Source of the DNA: DATLOJ01 sp035536315
Lineage (GTDB): Bacteria > Actinomycetota > CADDZG01 > JAHWKV01
DNA: 52,972 bases
Assembly: GCA_035536315.1 (NCBI GenBank)
Contig: DATLOJ010000029.1
Coordinates: 1 to 52,972 of the forward strand
Direction of reading: 5' to 3'
In this document: piece by piece, positions 34,319 to 43,187 of the stretch
How positions within the stretch are numbered: the stretch's first letter is position 1
How the letters are laid out: every line of letters begins with the position of its first letter
Made by a program: the position numbers and the translations under genes
The notes under the pieces: generated by a model
Database searches by the model: none
Seen by the model: the letters and a program-made list of their open reading frames with translations, nothing else
What the model was told of the DNA's origin: nothing

Positions 34319-37207
34319 ATGGCGATAGAGACTCCCGAACGCGTCGAGGAAGCTCCCGCTCCGGAGGAGCCGCAGCCGGAGGTCCCCGGGCCGGAAGAGC
34401 CGCAGCCGGAAGGTCCCCAGCAAGCAAGCATCCTTCTCACATCACTCGCGATCTTTCTTGCAGTCTCGGCAGCAGGCTGGATGGCGGCCGGCGTCTTCCG
34501 GGGGCCGCTTGCTCGCGGCGTCGCCGTGCTCGGAGCGATCATTGGCGTTGGAATAGTTGCGTTCTCTTACAGAAGCGCGCGCCCGAGCATCATCCAGTAC
34601 ATGGCGCTTCCGGCTGCTCTCGTAGTCGGAGCCCTTCTGGTTCTGCCGTTCACCGGAGAAGGTACGGCGACCCTTCCGGGACTGGTCGCGGAAGCGGTCA
34701 GGACGGGCGGGGTAGCTCAGCCGCCGATCCCGTTCGACCCCGGCTGGCGCTTCATCCTCCTCGTCCTCATATCCGTCCTCGGCGCAGCTGCCGCATCGTT
34801 GGCGACATCTCTAAACAAGCCGAAGGTGGGAATCTTCATGCCGATTCCGCTCCTCTTTGCCGCCGCTCTTGTGCAGCCGAAAGAAGGGACGCTGCTCACA
34901 AGTGGTATCGCGCTCGTGCTTCTGGTTGCGTCGCTCGCCGTCTCCTATGGGGTGGAGCTCGCGCAGGAAGGGGCGACGTCCGGCCAGTTCGAGCTGCGAC
35001 GCTTTGCCCGCGGCGGTGTAATCCTTGCAGCGCTTGTCGGCCTGTTGGTTCTGCTGAGTCAGGTTGGGTTCCTCTTCCCGGAGCCGGACCGCGATCAGGT
35101 CATTCCTCCGAAGAAGCCGGAGGTTCAGCCGCCTCAGGCGGACCGCGTGCTATTCACGGTTCAGGCTGACAGGCCGGGCCCGTGGCGGCTGGGAGTTCTC
35201 GACGTCTACCAGGGTGGCGCATGGTTGTTGCCTCCATACGACTCACGCCGGTTCGAGGACGTCCCATCGAACGGCCGGATTAAGTCGCCGCAGGTCAAGG
35301 CTTTCCCCGCGCCCGATCCCGAGGATCCGGAAAGACCAACGCGTTTCAGCGCGGTTTTTACGATCAAGGACGTCGAGGGCCATGTCCTGCCGAACGTCGC
35401 CAACACGATCAACTTCAAGCGAACCGGATTTGCACTTCAGTTCGACCCGCGCACTCAGATGTTCCGCCTGCCCGAATCGCGCGCCCAGGCCGGCATGAAG
35501 TACACCGTCGAGGCTCCGGCGTCCCCGGGGGGTAAAGCCCTTTCCCTCGCCCCCGCGGCCCCTGCGCGGATGAAGGAGTACCTGGCAGTGCCGCCGCCTC
35601 CCAACGAGGTCGTGACCCTTCTTGCCGACGCTCCACCAACGAATAACTGGGACCGCCTGCAGTTCGTCCGCAACGCCTTCTACGCAAAGGTGGTCGCAGC
35701 GGGGGCCGGTAACCCGGTCGACGTTCCCGCGGGTCGCGTGGCCGAGATGCTTTCGGGGGCCGAAGCAAGCCCGTACGAGATCACCGCGGCAGAAGCCCTA
35801 CTCGCCCGGTGGGCGGGCATCCCCTCGAGAATCGGTTATGGGTTCTACGGCGGAGACAAGCCCGACCCCGCCGGCAACCTATGGGAAGTAAGGCCGCGTC
35901 ACGGCTCGACTTGGCTCGAGGCTTACTTCGAAGGTCACGGCTGGGTTGCGATCGTGGGCGTTCCACCAAGGGCCAAGGCCTCTTTGAGCCAGTCGCAGAA
36001 GCAGGAGAACCCGGCGGTCCAACCGACTGAAGAGCTCGCACTTGTCGTTTACGTTCCGATCAAGCTCCAGACAATCACGCTTCTTTACGTTTACGTCAGG
36101 TACTGGTTCCTGGTCTCTCTGCCGATCGTGACGGCCCTGCTGTTGTTATGGGCCTTCTTCCCCGGAGCATTGAAGGCAATTCGAAGGGTCAAGCGACGAC
36201 GATGGGCTACGCGCGAGGGCTTGCGTGCCCGTGTCGCGGCCGCCTATGCGGAGCTTCGCGACTCAGCGAACGACCTGAACATCGGCGACGAGATCCTCAC
36301 GCCTCTAGAGTTCCTGCAGGTCATGGAGGTCGACGACGAGCATCAGGAGCTTGCGTGGCTCGTGACTCGCGCGCTTTGGGGAGACCTGGCACGCGACTTG
36401 CGGCCCGAGGATGCAGAGGCGGCGGAGGATATGGCTGCTTCGGTAACGCGCAGGCTTCGCAGAGCGCAGTCGCTGATTACCCGCATGCTGGCGTTCGGCT
36501 CGCGCACCTCCCTGCGTAACCCCTACTCCGAAGAGTTGCCGAACTTGTGGCCGAAGTGGGCAAGGCGCGGCGCACTCAGGGGGGCCATCAGAAAGCGCTT
36601 CCGTGTGCGTCCGGTGAAGCGCTTGAAGAGGATTCTGCCAACGGGTTCGATCCTTTTGCTGGCGGCCCTGCTTCTGGCCTCGTGCGGCAGCCCCCCGCCT
36701 GCTGTCCTTTCCGGCCCGGTTCTTCCAAACAGGATCGCGCCGCCCGAGATCGAGGGTTTTGTGTTTCAGCGCGAGGCAGACGTGGAGGGGGCGTTCAAGC
36801 GAGCGGGCGAGGCCGCGCTGGTCCAGCCGAACGGCCAGGTGTTTTCGATTCGGCAGGGGGCACAAATCGTCGGGTCTCTGCAGATAGCTCCGTTCAAACC
36901 CGGTTTCGGTGCGACCAGAAGGGAAGTGCGTGAGGGCGTCCTGCGCGGGATCGGAACGGGCCGGTTCGAGCTCACCCGCATCGGAGCGGAACGCATCTAC
37001 ACGATGCGCACGGGGGAGCAGCGATTCTTCATGTGGTTTCCGGGGAACGGCCGCTACTTCGAGCTGCTCGTTGCACAGCAAGGGTTCGAGGAGGCAGGAA
37101 GGATTTTTACGGCCCTGATCGCGTATCAGCGTGGTGAAGAGGCCGGTGAGGTCTTCGAGAAGCCACCGTCTCACGTATTCGATCCTAGAAGGGGAGGTGA
37201 GGAATAA
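34319..37207 (+). CDS. TgpA-like transglutaminase-fold membrane protein, catalytic residues lost, internal lipobox
   Basis: 962 residues. An acidic Pro/Glu-rich start of about 35 residues is followed by several membrane segments to about 255, an extracytoplasmic domain, a further membrane segment near 590-615 and a cytoplasmic helical region. The transglutaminase-like core keeps LLARWAGIPSRIGYGFYGG, WLEAYFEGHGWVAI, but SPYEITAAE stands where G-x-C-E is expected. Ser replaces the His of HAW and Val the Asp of VDP, so all three catalytic positions differ. Near residue 788 a second hydrophobic stretch ends in LLLASCG, a perfect lipobox, beginning a further 175-residue domain. Third member of the MoxR-DUF58-transglutaminase trio. 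Confidence 0.88.
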   Translation: MAIETPERVEEAPAPEEPQPEVPGPEEPQPEGPQQASILLTSLAIFLAVSAAGWMAAGVFRGPLARGVAVLGAIIGVGIVAFSYRSARPSIIQYMALPAALVVGALLVLPFTGEGTATLPGLVAEAVRTGGVAQPPIPFDPGWRFILLVLISVLGAAAASLATSLNKPKVGIFMPIPLLFAAALVQPKEGTLLTSGIALVLLVASLAVSYGVELAQEGATSGQFELRRFARGGVILAALVGLLVLLSQVGFLFPEPDRDQVIPPKKPEVQPPQADRVLFTVQADRPGPWRLGVLDVYQGGAWLLPPYDSRRFEDVPSNGRIKSPQVKAFPAPDPEDPERPTRFSAVFTIKDVEGHVLPNVANTINFKRTGFALQFDPRTQMFRLPESRAQAGMKYTVEAPASPGGKALSLAPAAPARMKEYLAVPPPPNEVVTLLADAPPTNNWDRLQFVRNAFYAKVVAAGAGNPVDVPAGRVAEMLSGAEASPYEITAAEALLARWAGIPSRIGYGFYGGDKPDPAGNLWEVRPRHGSTWLEAYFEGHGWVAIVGVPPRAKASLSQSQKQENPAVQPTEELALVVYVPIKLQTITLLYVYVRYWFLVSLPIVTALLLLWAFFPGALKAIRRVKRRRWATREGLRARVAAAYAELRDSANDLNIGDEILTPLEFLQVMEVDDEHQELAWLVTRALWGDLARDLRPEDAEAAEDMAASVTRRLRRAQSLITRMLAFGSRTSLRNPYSEELPNLWPKWARRGALRGAIRKRFRVRPVKRLKRILPTGSILLLAALLLASCGSPPPAVLSGPVLPNRIAPPEIEGFVFQREADVEGAFKRAGEAALVQPNGQVFSIRQGAQIVGSLQIAPFKPGFGATRREVREGVLRGIGTGRFELTRIGAERIYTMRTGEQRFFMWFPGNGRYFELLVAQQGFEEAGRIFTALIAYQRGEEAGEVFEKPPSHVFDPRRGGEE

Positions 37208-37208
37208 G

Positions 37209-38234
37209 GTGCGGAGCGCGCTTATCGTCGCGAGGATGAAGTCGCTCAGAGTCATCGCGATTCTTGCCTTGCTGGTTTTGCTTGGAACAGCTTGCGCGGG
37301 GCCGAAGATTCCACTCGAGGTCGGAGTCAAGGAGTACCCAACCGACGTAATCTTGGGGGCCCAGCCCGAGCCGGCACCCCCTCCGCCACCGTCCGCGAAC
37401 CTGACTCCGGGGTTCCCCGGTTTTCTGCAGCCTCCGCCTCCGACACGCGAGCTTCCGCCCGAACCCATTCGTGTGCCCTGCCCCGAGGCGCATCCGTTCA
37501 CGGCGCCCAAGGAGCGAGCGCCCAACCGAGCCACTCAGGCCCCGCAGCCTGCGAGTTACAAATTCCGTAACAACGGAACCTTTGCGGTGACGAACACGGC
37601 GAATGGGAAGGTCGTCAGAGGGGCATACCCAGCCGAGAGTGATCGCAAGGTGCTGAACCCTCAGAGGAGCGACCAGGGTGGTTTCAGCTTCCAGGTAGAG
37701 ATTCCGCAGGGAGACCGAACCACGACCACCCATTACTCGGTGACTCCAGAGTCGCCCATTCCCTCGCAAGCCGGCTTGTTCATCCGGCAGATCGTCACGC
37801 GCTATCCAGACGGGTCCGCCGATCCCTTTGACCCGGTTGGGCCCGGTCTCAAGCTGATCGAGTTTCCGGCTGAGCCCGGCAAAAACTGGGATACGGCCGG
37901 GACGGATCCGGACGGAACGGCCATGCTCTTTCACGCGCGAATCGGAATCGAGGTGGCAGATGGCGATGACGTCAATACGGACCCCGACATTGAGGCCGTG
38001 GTGCGCATAGACGCCTGCGGGGAGTTCATCCAGGCGTGGCTGATAGAGGTGACCGGAGGCCGCATAGTCGGCCCGGGAAAAGACATCACTTTCAGGGCTC
38101 TATATGCGGTCGCCACGCAGTTCGGAGGCTTAATCGTTTACGACAATGTTTGTATGTCGGGCACGGACAACGGGAACCAGATAAGCAACTGTAACGAGGC
38201 GACAATCAACAGCGTTCCCAAGCCTCCCAAATGA
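37209..38234 (+). CDS. Exported lipoprotein, local paralogue family member B
   Basis: A protein of 341 residues from GTG 37209, one base behind the previous stop, with GGGGAGGTGAGG upstream; ATG 37236 is an alternative start. The lipobox is LGTAC (Cys29). The mature chain opens AGPKIPLEVGVKEYPTDVILG, almost identical to the lipoprotein at 5627-6703, followed by PPPPPSANLTPGFPGF. The folded domain keeps LKLIEFPAEPGKNW, IDACGEFIQAW and TQFGGLIV with a terminal EATINSVP. Function unknown; position between the transglutaminase-like protein and a solute-binding lipoprotein suggests envelope work. Confidence 0.85.
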   Translation: MRSALIVARMKSLRVIAILALLVLLGTACAGPKIPLEVGVKEYPTDVILGAQPEPAPPPPPSANLTPGFPGFLQPPPPTRELPPEPIRVPCPEAHPFTAPKERAPNRATQAPQPASYKFRNNGTFAVTNTANGKVVRGAYPAESDRKVLNPQRSDQGGFSFQVEIPQGDRTTTTHYSVTPESPIPSQAGLFIRQIVTRYPDGSADPFDPVGPGLKLIEFPAEPGKNWDTAGTDPDGTAMLFHARIGIEVADGDDVNTDPDIEAVVRIDACGEFIQAWLIEVTGGRIVGPGKDITFRALYAVATQFGGLIVYDNVCMSGTDNGNQISNCNEATINSVPKPPK

Positions 38235-38245
38235 GGCAGGGCTAA

Positions 38246-39973
38246 GTGCGGCAGAGAACCGCAATAAGTAAGGGCTCGCGCCTGGCAGCTGTTGTCTGTC
38301 TGCTGGCCGTCCTTGGCTCAGCGTGCACCGGAGAGGGCGAGGTCAAGGCGCGTGAGGCTAAGCCGGGGGCAAAGACGGGCGGAACCCTCACCGTTGGAGT
38401 CACCGAGCCGCTGACTCTCGAGTCGAGCGGGGCGGACACGTTCGAAGCTTCGGGCAACTTGATCATCCGAACGATCTGCGATCCCTTGATTCAAATCGAT
38501 CCAGTTACAGGCGAGCCCAAGCCGGCGATTCTGGACTCGTGGCTGACCTCCGATGGGGGCAAGACTTACTTCCTAAAACTCCGCCGTGGTGTCCGCTTCC
38601 ACAACGGCAGGGAGGTCAATGCCGACGACGTGGTCTTCGCTCTTTCCCGCGTAGCCAGCAGGGAGTATGGAAGTCCAGTCGCCACGCTTCTAGAGAATGT
38701 ACTGGGATACGAGTTCGTTCACGGCGACGTCGACGTCGAGGATCAAGACATCGACGAGAGGTTCAGGGAGCAGCTTGCAGGGGCGCGCGTGGTTGAGAAC
38801 TTCGCTTTCGAAATTCGGATCAATGACGAGCTGGAGCAAACGGACTTCTTCAGACTCCTCAGCCATCCGCTCGCCTCTCCAGTACCAAAGCAAGAGGTCC
38901 TGGAGGATCCGGACGCTTATGCGCGGCGGCCGATCTGCACCGGCCCGTACAAGCTCGCCGGCGACTGGAAGCCAGGTGACCCTTCAATAAGAGTCGACAG
39001 GTTCGATGGTTACTACGGCCAAAACCTCGGCTATACGCGCGGGGGAAAGGGGTACTTTGATTCGATCGAGTTTCGGGTGTTCCCCGACAGGCCGTCACAG
39101 CTGCCCGAGTTTCAGAACGGAAACCTGCTGGCCGCTCAAGGCACGCCTTCGCTCTTGATCTCTGGAGCGCCGGTCCCGCCAGAGCAGCAGATCAAAGCAA
39201 CGACCGGGACGCTCGAGTACATCGGCTTGCCCACCGCCACTGCGCCGTTCAACAACCGCCACTTCCGAATCGCCCTGAGTCAAGCCCTCGATCGAGAGTT
39301 GCTGGCTCAAACTCTCTACGCCGGCTTCAAGACGCCGGCCAGGGGATACATCGCCCCGACCACCGGGCAGCTCTACAGGGATCAGGGGTGTGGAGACCGC
39401 GCTCAGACGAAGGCCGATATCCCGGCTGCGCAGGAGTCTCTGCGCAAATCCGGAGTCAACCTTGCGGGCGCAACATTCAAGTTCTATTTCAACGACGAGT
39501 TGGGAAACCGTTCGATGGTCGAGGCGATCGCCGCGCAGTGGACGGCCGCATTCGGCGTCAACTTCGAGCTCACCCCGATGGGTTGGGATGAATACGTCGC
39601 CAAAGGAGCGGGGCAACCGGGATTCGACGGACCGTTTCGAATGGGATACGCGCCGCAGTACCCCAGTGGCGACACCTACATGTATCCGCTGTTTCATTCG
39701 TCGAGCATCGGCAGGGACAATCTGATGCGCTTCTCGAACAGAGAGATCGACCGACAGCTGAAGGAGGACGCTCGGACGGCCCCCACCGACGAGGACATTC
39801 GGATCGAATATCAGAACACGGAGGATCTCGTTTGCGAGCAGCTGCCTTCCGTGCCTGTCTTCTTCAACAACGTCGTGCACTTCCTGCACACCGACAGGAT
39901 CGACTCGGCAAGTGAGTCCTTCACCGACATAGCCACGGGCCAGCTAGCGCTGAGGGAGCTCTACCAAAAGTAG
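38246..39973 (+). CDS. ABC transporter solute-binding lipoprotein, family 5 (SBP_bac_5)
   Basis: 575 residues from GTG 38246. Lipobox LGSAC (about Cys27) anchors it. GGTLTVGVTEPLTLESSGADTFEAS, IIRTICDPLIQIDP, WLTSDGGKTYFLKLRRGVRFHNGREVNADDVVFAL and FRIALSQALDRELLAQTLY are the family-5 blueprint (oligopeptide, nickel, or oligosaccharide receptors). CNGEIDRQ-like tail: RFSNREIDRQLKEDA. No cognate permease or ATPase of the Dpp/Opp type is in the window, so partners are elsewhere. It ends the long operon that starts at 26185 and is followed by a convergent gene with an intervening inverted repeat. Confidence 0.92.
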   Translation: MRQRTAISKGSRLAAVVCLLAVLGSACTGEGEVKAREAKPGAKTGGTLTVGVTEPLTLESSGADTFEASGNLIIRTICDPLIQIDPVTGEPKPAILDSWLTSDGGKTYFLKLRRGVRFHNGREVNADDVVFALSRVASREYGSPVATLLENVLGYEFVHGDVDVEDQDIDERFREQLAGARVVENFAFEIRINDELEQTDFFRLLSHPLASPVPKQEVLEDPDAYARRPICTGPYKLAGDWKPGDPSIRVDRFDGYYGQNLGYTRGGKGYFDSIEFRVFPDRPSQLPEFQNGNLLAAQGTPSLLISGAPVPPEQQIKATTGTLEYIGLPTATAPFNNRHFRIALSQALDRELLAQTLYAGFKTPARGYIAPTTGQLYRDQGCGDRAQTKADIPAAQESLRKSGVNLAGATFKFYFNDELGNRSMVEAIAAQWTAAFGVNFELTPMGWDEYVAKGAGQPGFDGPFRMGYAPQYPSGDTYMYPLFHSSSIGRDNLMRFSNREIDRQLKEDARTAPTDEDIRIEYQNTEDLVCEQLPSVPVFFNNVVHFLHTDRIDSASESFTDIATGQLALRELYQK

Positions 39974-39996
39974 CCCGCCCCCCGACGCTGCCAAAC

Positions 39997-40019
39997 CGGA
40001 TCTGATCCATCGAGATCCG
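39997..40019. terminator. Inverted repeat between convergent genes, likely bidirectional terminator
   Basis: CGGATCT, nine bases, AGATCCG: a perfect seven-base stem in the 56-base space between the solute-binding-protein stop (39973) and the dehydratase stop (40030). No T-run follows on either strand, so it may only block read-through partly. Confidence 0.45.
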
Positions 40020-40029
40020 AAGTGTCAGG

Positions 40030-41241
40030 TCACGCCTGCGGTTGTCCCTCAGCCGAGGTCCGCTTGGTGGTGACATCTTGACGTCGGAAGCGATCTTGAA
40101 GCAGCTCGGCCCCCAGGCCCGCTCCCGATGGGGGGGTGAAGAAACCGCCTGCAGGTGTTGGAACATAGTCGACCAGCTCCGCATACCAGCCGCTGTAGAA
40201 GGCGCGAACTGACTCTTGAATAAGCGTGCTCCTCGCAGCGAATCCCATGTGGAGAGCGCATAGGTATTCAAGGGGACCGAGGCAGTCGTGCGGTGCCGTT
40301 GAAAGGCCCCGCGCTTCTGCCATCGCGGTGATCTTCACGGCTTCCGTGATTCCGCCGCACCAGGCCGGGTCATAGATCACGACGTCGTAGGCCTCATGCG
40401 CGATCAGGTTCTTGAACTGGGTTCGGGGGCCGGCGGTCTCGCCCCCGGCCGTTTTGGCCGATGTGGCCGAGCGAAACTCGGACAGTGCGCCGGGGTGCTC
40501 CGGAGTAAGGGGATCCTCTATCCAAAAAGGTTCGAACTCTTCGAGGGCCTTGGCTATTTCCAACGCCGGTTTCAGCTCCCATAGGCCGTGGAGCTCGACC
40601 ATTACCTCCATCTTGTCGCCGGCAGCTTCGCGAATTTTTCGGAACGGACCGAGGGCCTCGTCCATTGCGGTCTTGTCTATGCTGGTCCCGCCGGTTGCCT
40701 CTGCTGCGGGGTCGAACGGCCATATCTTCATGCAGCTGATCCGCTGATCGAGAAGTGAGAGAGCCACGTCACCGGCCCTGTGCATGAACCCCTCGAGGTC
40801 CTCGTAGGGACCTTGCAGCGTCTCGGCCCCCCAGTTGCTGACGGCCTGGTTTCCCTGCCGGATGTACCGGTAGCCGGCACACGTGTTGTATCCGCGCAAC
40901 CGGTCGTGCTTCGCGCCTCCCAGCAGATCGAGAACAGGTTTTCCTTCGACCCTGCCTCTCAGATCCCAAAGTGCGATGTCGACTGCGGACTGCGCACGCA
41001 TCTCGGCCCCCGTTCCCATGAAGCCGACGTATGGCTTGAGCCGCAGCATCAACGCCTCGATGTCTCGTGGGTCTTCGCCAAGCACCATAGGGGCGATCGT
41101 GTCGTGCACATGCGCTTCGGCCGGGCCGGGGAAGTACGAGGTCTCACCTGTCCCGGTGATGCCTTCGTCCGTGTGAATGCGCACCCACAAAAGATTCGGG
41201 AATTCGCCCGCGCGAATCGTTTCGATCGAAGTGATTCTCAT
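40030..41241 (-). CDS. Mandelate racemase/muconate lactonizing family, galactonate-dehydratase-like
   Basis: 403 residues of the enolase superfamily. N-terminal capping domain (IETIRAGEFPNLLWVRI, ETSYFPG, GFMGTGAEMRAQSAVDIALWDL). The barrel shows metal-ligand positions EVMVELHGLW, FWIEDPLTP and TAGGETAG, with His in STAPHDCLGP as a likely base. This set matches ManD/galactonate-dehydratase-like subgroup rather than muconate cycloisomerase. It would dehydrate an aldonic or uronic acid to a 2-keto-3-deoxy acid. Start ATG 41241 looks leaderless (see next entry). Confidence 0.9.
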   Translation of the reverse strand: MRITSIETIRAGEFPNLLWVRIHTDEGITGTGETSYFPGPAEAHVHDTIAPMVLGEDPRDIEALMLRLKPYVGFMGTGAEMRAQSAVDIALWDLRGRVEGKPVLDLLGGAKHDRLRGYNTCAGYRYIRQGNQAVSNWGAETLQGPYEDLEGFMHRAGDVALSLLDQRISCMKIWPFDPAAEATGGTSIDKTAMDEALGPFRKIREAAGDKMEVMVELHGLWELKPALEIAKALEEFEPFWIEDPLTPEHPGALSEFRSATSAKTAGGETAGPRTQFKNLIAHEAYDVVIYDPAWCGGITEAVKITAMAEARGLSTAPHDCLGPLEYLCALHMGFAARSTLIQESVRAFYSGWYAELVDYVPTPAGGFFTPPSGAGLGAELLQDRFRRQDVTTKRTSAEGQPQA

Positions 41242-41248
41242 CAGGCCG

Positions 41249-41254
41249 ATCCTA
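41249..41254 (-). promoter_or_regulatory. Predicted -10 element for leaderless dehydratase gene
   Basis: On the minus strand TAGGAT, seven bases, then ATG 41241, with no ribosome-binding sequence between. Confidence 0.45.
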
Positions 41255-41376
41255 GTGGGCCTCCGCAGAAGTTAAGTCGGTCGACGCGCCGAGCATGATG
41301 GTGGGCTCCATGGAGACATCGCAGGCCGAGAGCACCGCGGCGCGGTCGAGGAACCGTGTGGAAGACTACACGGCCA

Positions 41377-42324
41377 ATGTCTGACGCCCCCAACGATAGC
41401 GAGCCGTACGGCGCGGTAGTCGTCACCGAAAACGTCACAAAGAAATGGGGCCAGACAACGGCACTGGCCGGCGTATCCGTGCAGTTTCCAAAGGGCATCA
41501 CCGGCCTGCTTGGAGAGAACGGGGCCGGGAAGACCACTCTCATTGGGGCGCTACTTGGCCTTCATCGTGTCGATGAGGGAACCATTCACGTCCTGGGCAA
41601 AGACCCGTGGACGCTGGGGCCGGAGGTCCGCGCGATTCTCGGATACTCGCCGGAGCATGACGCGCTTCCCCCCGACCAGCGCGCGTTCGACTTTGTAAGG
41701 CACATGGCAGAGGTTCATGGAATTCCGAAGCGATCGGCCATATCGCGCGCGAGCGACGTCCTCTTCTTGACGGGCCTGGGCGAGGAGAGATTTCGCCCCA
41801 TCGGAACGATGTCCACCGGTCAGAAACAAATGGTGAAACTCGCTCAGGCCATAGTGCACGATCCGAAGCTGCTGCTCCTCGACGAGCCGACCAACGGGCT
41901 CGACCCCGTCCAGCGCGATGGCATGCTGAACCTGATTCTTCAGATCGGTAAAGAGCTCGGGATGGACGTCATCGTTTCCTCTCACCTCATTGCCGAGGTT
42001 GAGAAGATCTGCGACTCGGTTGTGATACTCGACTCGGGAAGGCGGGCGGGCGGAGGACTTCTGCGTGATCTGACCGCACCGCAGGACGAGCTGCTGCTAG
42101 AAGTAACCGGCCCGGCCGACTCCCTCGCAAGGACTCTCCGGAAGTCCAGGCTGAAAGTAAGGGTTGCAGACGGGCGTCTGCTGGTGGGCCTCGACGGCGA
42201 CCGGACCTACGACGTCATTAGGGATGCTCTCGCAAGCTCATCGAAGCACGGGCTCGTCAGGCTGGTTCGCAAGGGGGCATCGCTGGAGGATGTTTTCCTC
42301 AGCGCCGGGGAGGCGGAGAGTTGA
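41377..42324 (+). CDS. ABC-2 exporter ATPase 1
   Basis: 315 residues from ATG 41377 (GTG 41356 in frame is an alternative). Walker A GLLGENGAGKTTLIG, signature MSTGQKQMVKLAQ and Walker B LLLLDEPTNGLDP are intact, with SSHLIAEVEK for the H-loop. The C-terminus past residue 220 is an accessory region (LLLEVTGPADSLARTL). Its stop overlaps the TTG start of the permease gene as TTGA. First of an ATPase-permease-ATPase-permease array of ABC-2 type, normally for export of lipids, drugs or polymers. Substrate unknown. Confidence 0.92.
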   Translation: MSDAPNDSEPYGAVVVTENVTKKWGQTTALAGVSVQFPKGITGLLGENGAGKTTLIGALLGLHRVDEGTIHVLGKDPWTLGPEVRAILGYSPEHDALPPDQRAFDFVRHMAEVHGIPKRSAISRASDVLFLTGLGEERFRPIGTMSTGQKQMVKLAQAIVHDPKLLLLDEPTNGLDPVQRDGMLNLILQIGKELGMDVIVSSHLIAEVEKICDSVVILDSGRRAGGGLLRDLTAPQDELLLEVTGPADSLARTLRKSRLKVRVADGRLLVGLDGDRTYDVIRDALASSSKHGLVRLVRKGASLEDVFLSAGEAES

Positions 42325-43187
42325 GCACCGGCGAAGCGCGAATTGTCCGGCAGGGATTCCGCGGCTACAACGGTCCCCGCCGCGGTCCTCGGTCGGCGAT
42401 CACCAGCTTGTTCTTCAACACAATGCAGAGAACACTCGGAGCCCGGCGAAGCGTTTGGGCGAAGCTCCTTCCGATTCTTACGATCGCGATCGCCTTTCTT
42501 CCTGCAGTGGTGATCGTCGGGATCATTGCGTTGTTTCCGATCGGAGTTGAAGAGATTGTCCCTGCGTTCGACGAGTACTACGGCCTCGTTGGAATAAGCC
42601 TTCTCATCTTCTCCGCGCTCGTTTCCCCCGAGGTGCTATGTCCCGACAGACGTTCGGGCGTGATCTCGCTCTACCTGTCGTCTCCGCTTACCCCCGTGAC
42701 GTACCTGACCGGCAAGGCCCTCGGTGTTTTTGCAGTGACGGGTCTGATCACCCTGGTGCCGCCCCTCTTGCTGCTGTTCGGTGTGTCGATGCAGGGAGCC
42801 GGCCCCGATGGCTTCGGCAACTTCATGCTTACGGTGAGCCGCATGCTTGCCGCAGGAATCATCCTGTCGGTCTACTACGGCCTGATATCGCTTGCGATAT
42901 CGAGCCTCACTGACCGAAAGGCATTCGCGTCGGCGGGGATGATCATGTTGCTACTTGCGACTCAGATCTCCGTTGGAATCTTGATCAACGGTTTGGAGAT
43001 GCCCGAGTGGCTGAGTCTGTTCGACATATTCAGCGTGCCCTTCATATTGGTGCAGCGCATCTTCGACTCACCGCGAGAATACGCAGAGGTTTCCGCGTGG
43101 CTTTACGCGGTAGCAGCTTTGGTGTGGGCTGGAGCCGCAGCAGGAGTTCTGTATTTGCGATATCGCAGAACCGGGCTGAGCCGATGA
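42321..43187 (+). CDS. ABC-2 exporter permease 1
   Basis: 288 residues with about six membrane segments: LPAVVIVGIIALFPIGV, LVGISLLIFSALVSPEVL, ALGVFAVTGLITLVPPLLLLFGV and MLLLATQISVGILING, ending in YAVAALVWAGAAAGVLYL. CPDRRSGVISLYLSSPLTPVTYLTGK is the cytosolic-loop pattern of ABC-2 permeases. TTG 42321 overlaps the ATPase 1 stop, and the end overlaps the next ATG (ATGA). This half-exporter pairs most directly with ATPase 1. Confidence 0.88.
   Translation: MSTGEARIVRQGFRGYNGPRRGPRSAITSLFFNTMQRTLGARRSVWAKLLPILTIAIAFLPAVVIVGIIALFPIGVEEIVPAFDEYYGLVGISLLIFSALVSPEVLCPDRRSGVISLYLSSPLTPVTYLTGKALGVFAVTGLITLVPPLLLLFGVSMQGAGPDGFGNFMLTVSRMLAAGIILSVYYGLISLAISSLTDRKAFASAGMIMLLLATQISVGILINGLEMPEWLSLFDIFSVPFILVQRIFDSPREYAEVSAWLYAVAALVWAGAAAGVLYLRYRRTGLSR

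Noticed and set aside
36305..37534. 409-codon open frame antisense to the transglutaminase-like and lipoprotein genes
   Set aside because: It crosses a gene boundary and has no motif or ribosome site; the plus strand is clearly coding.
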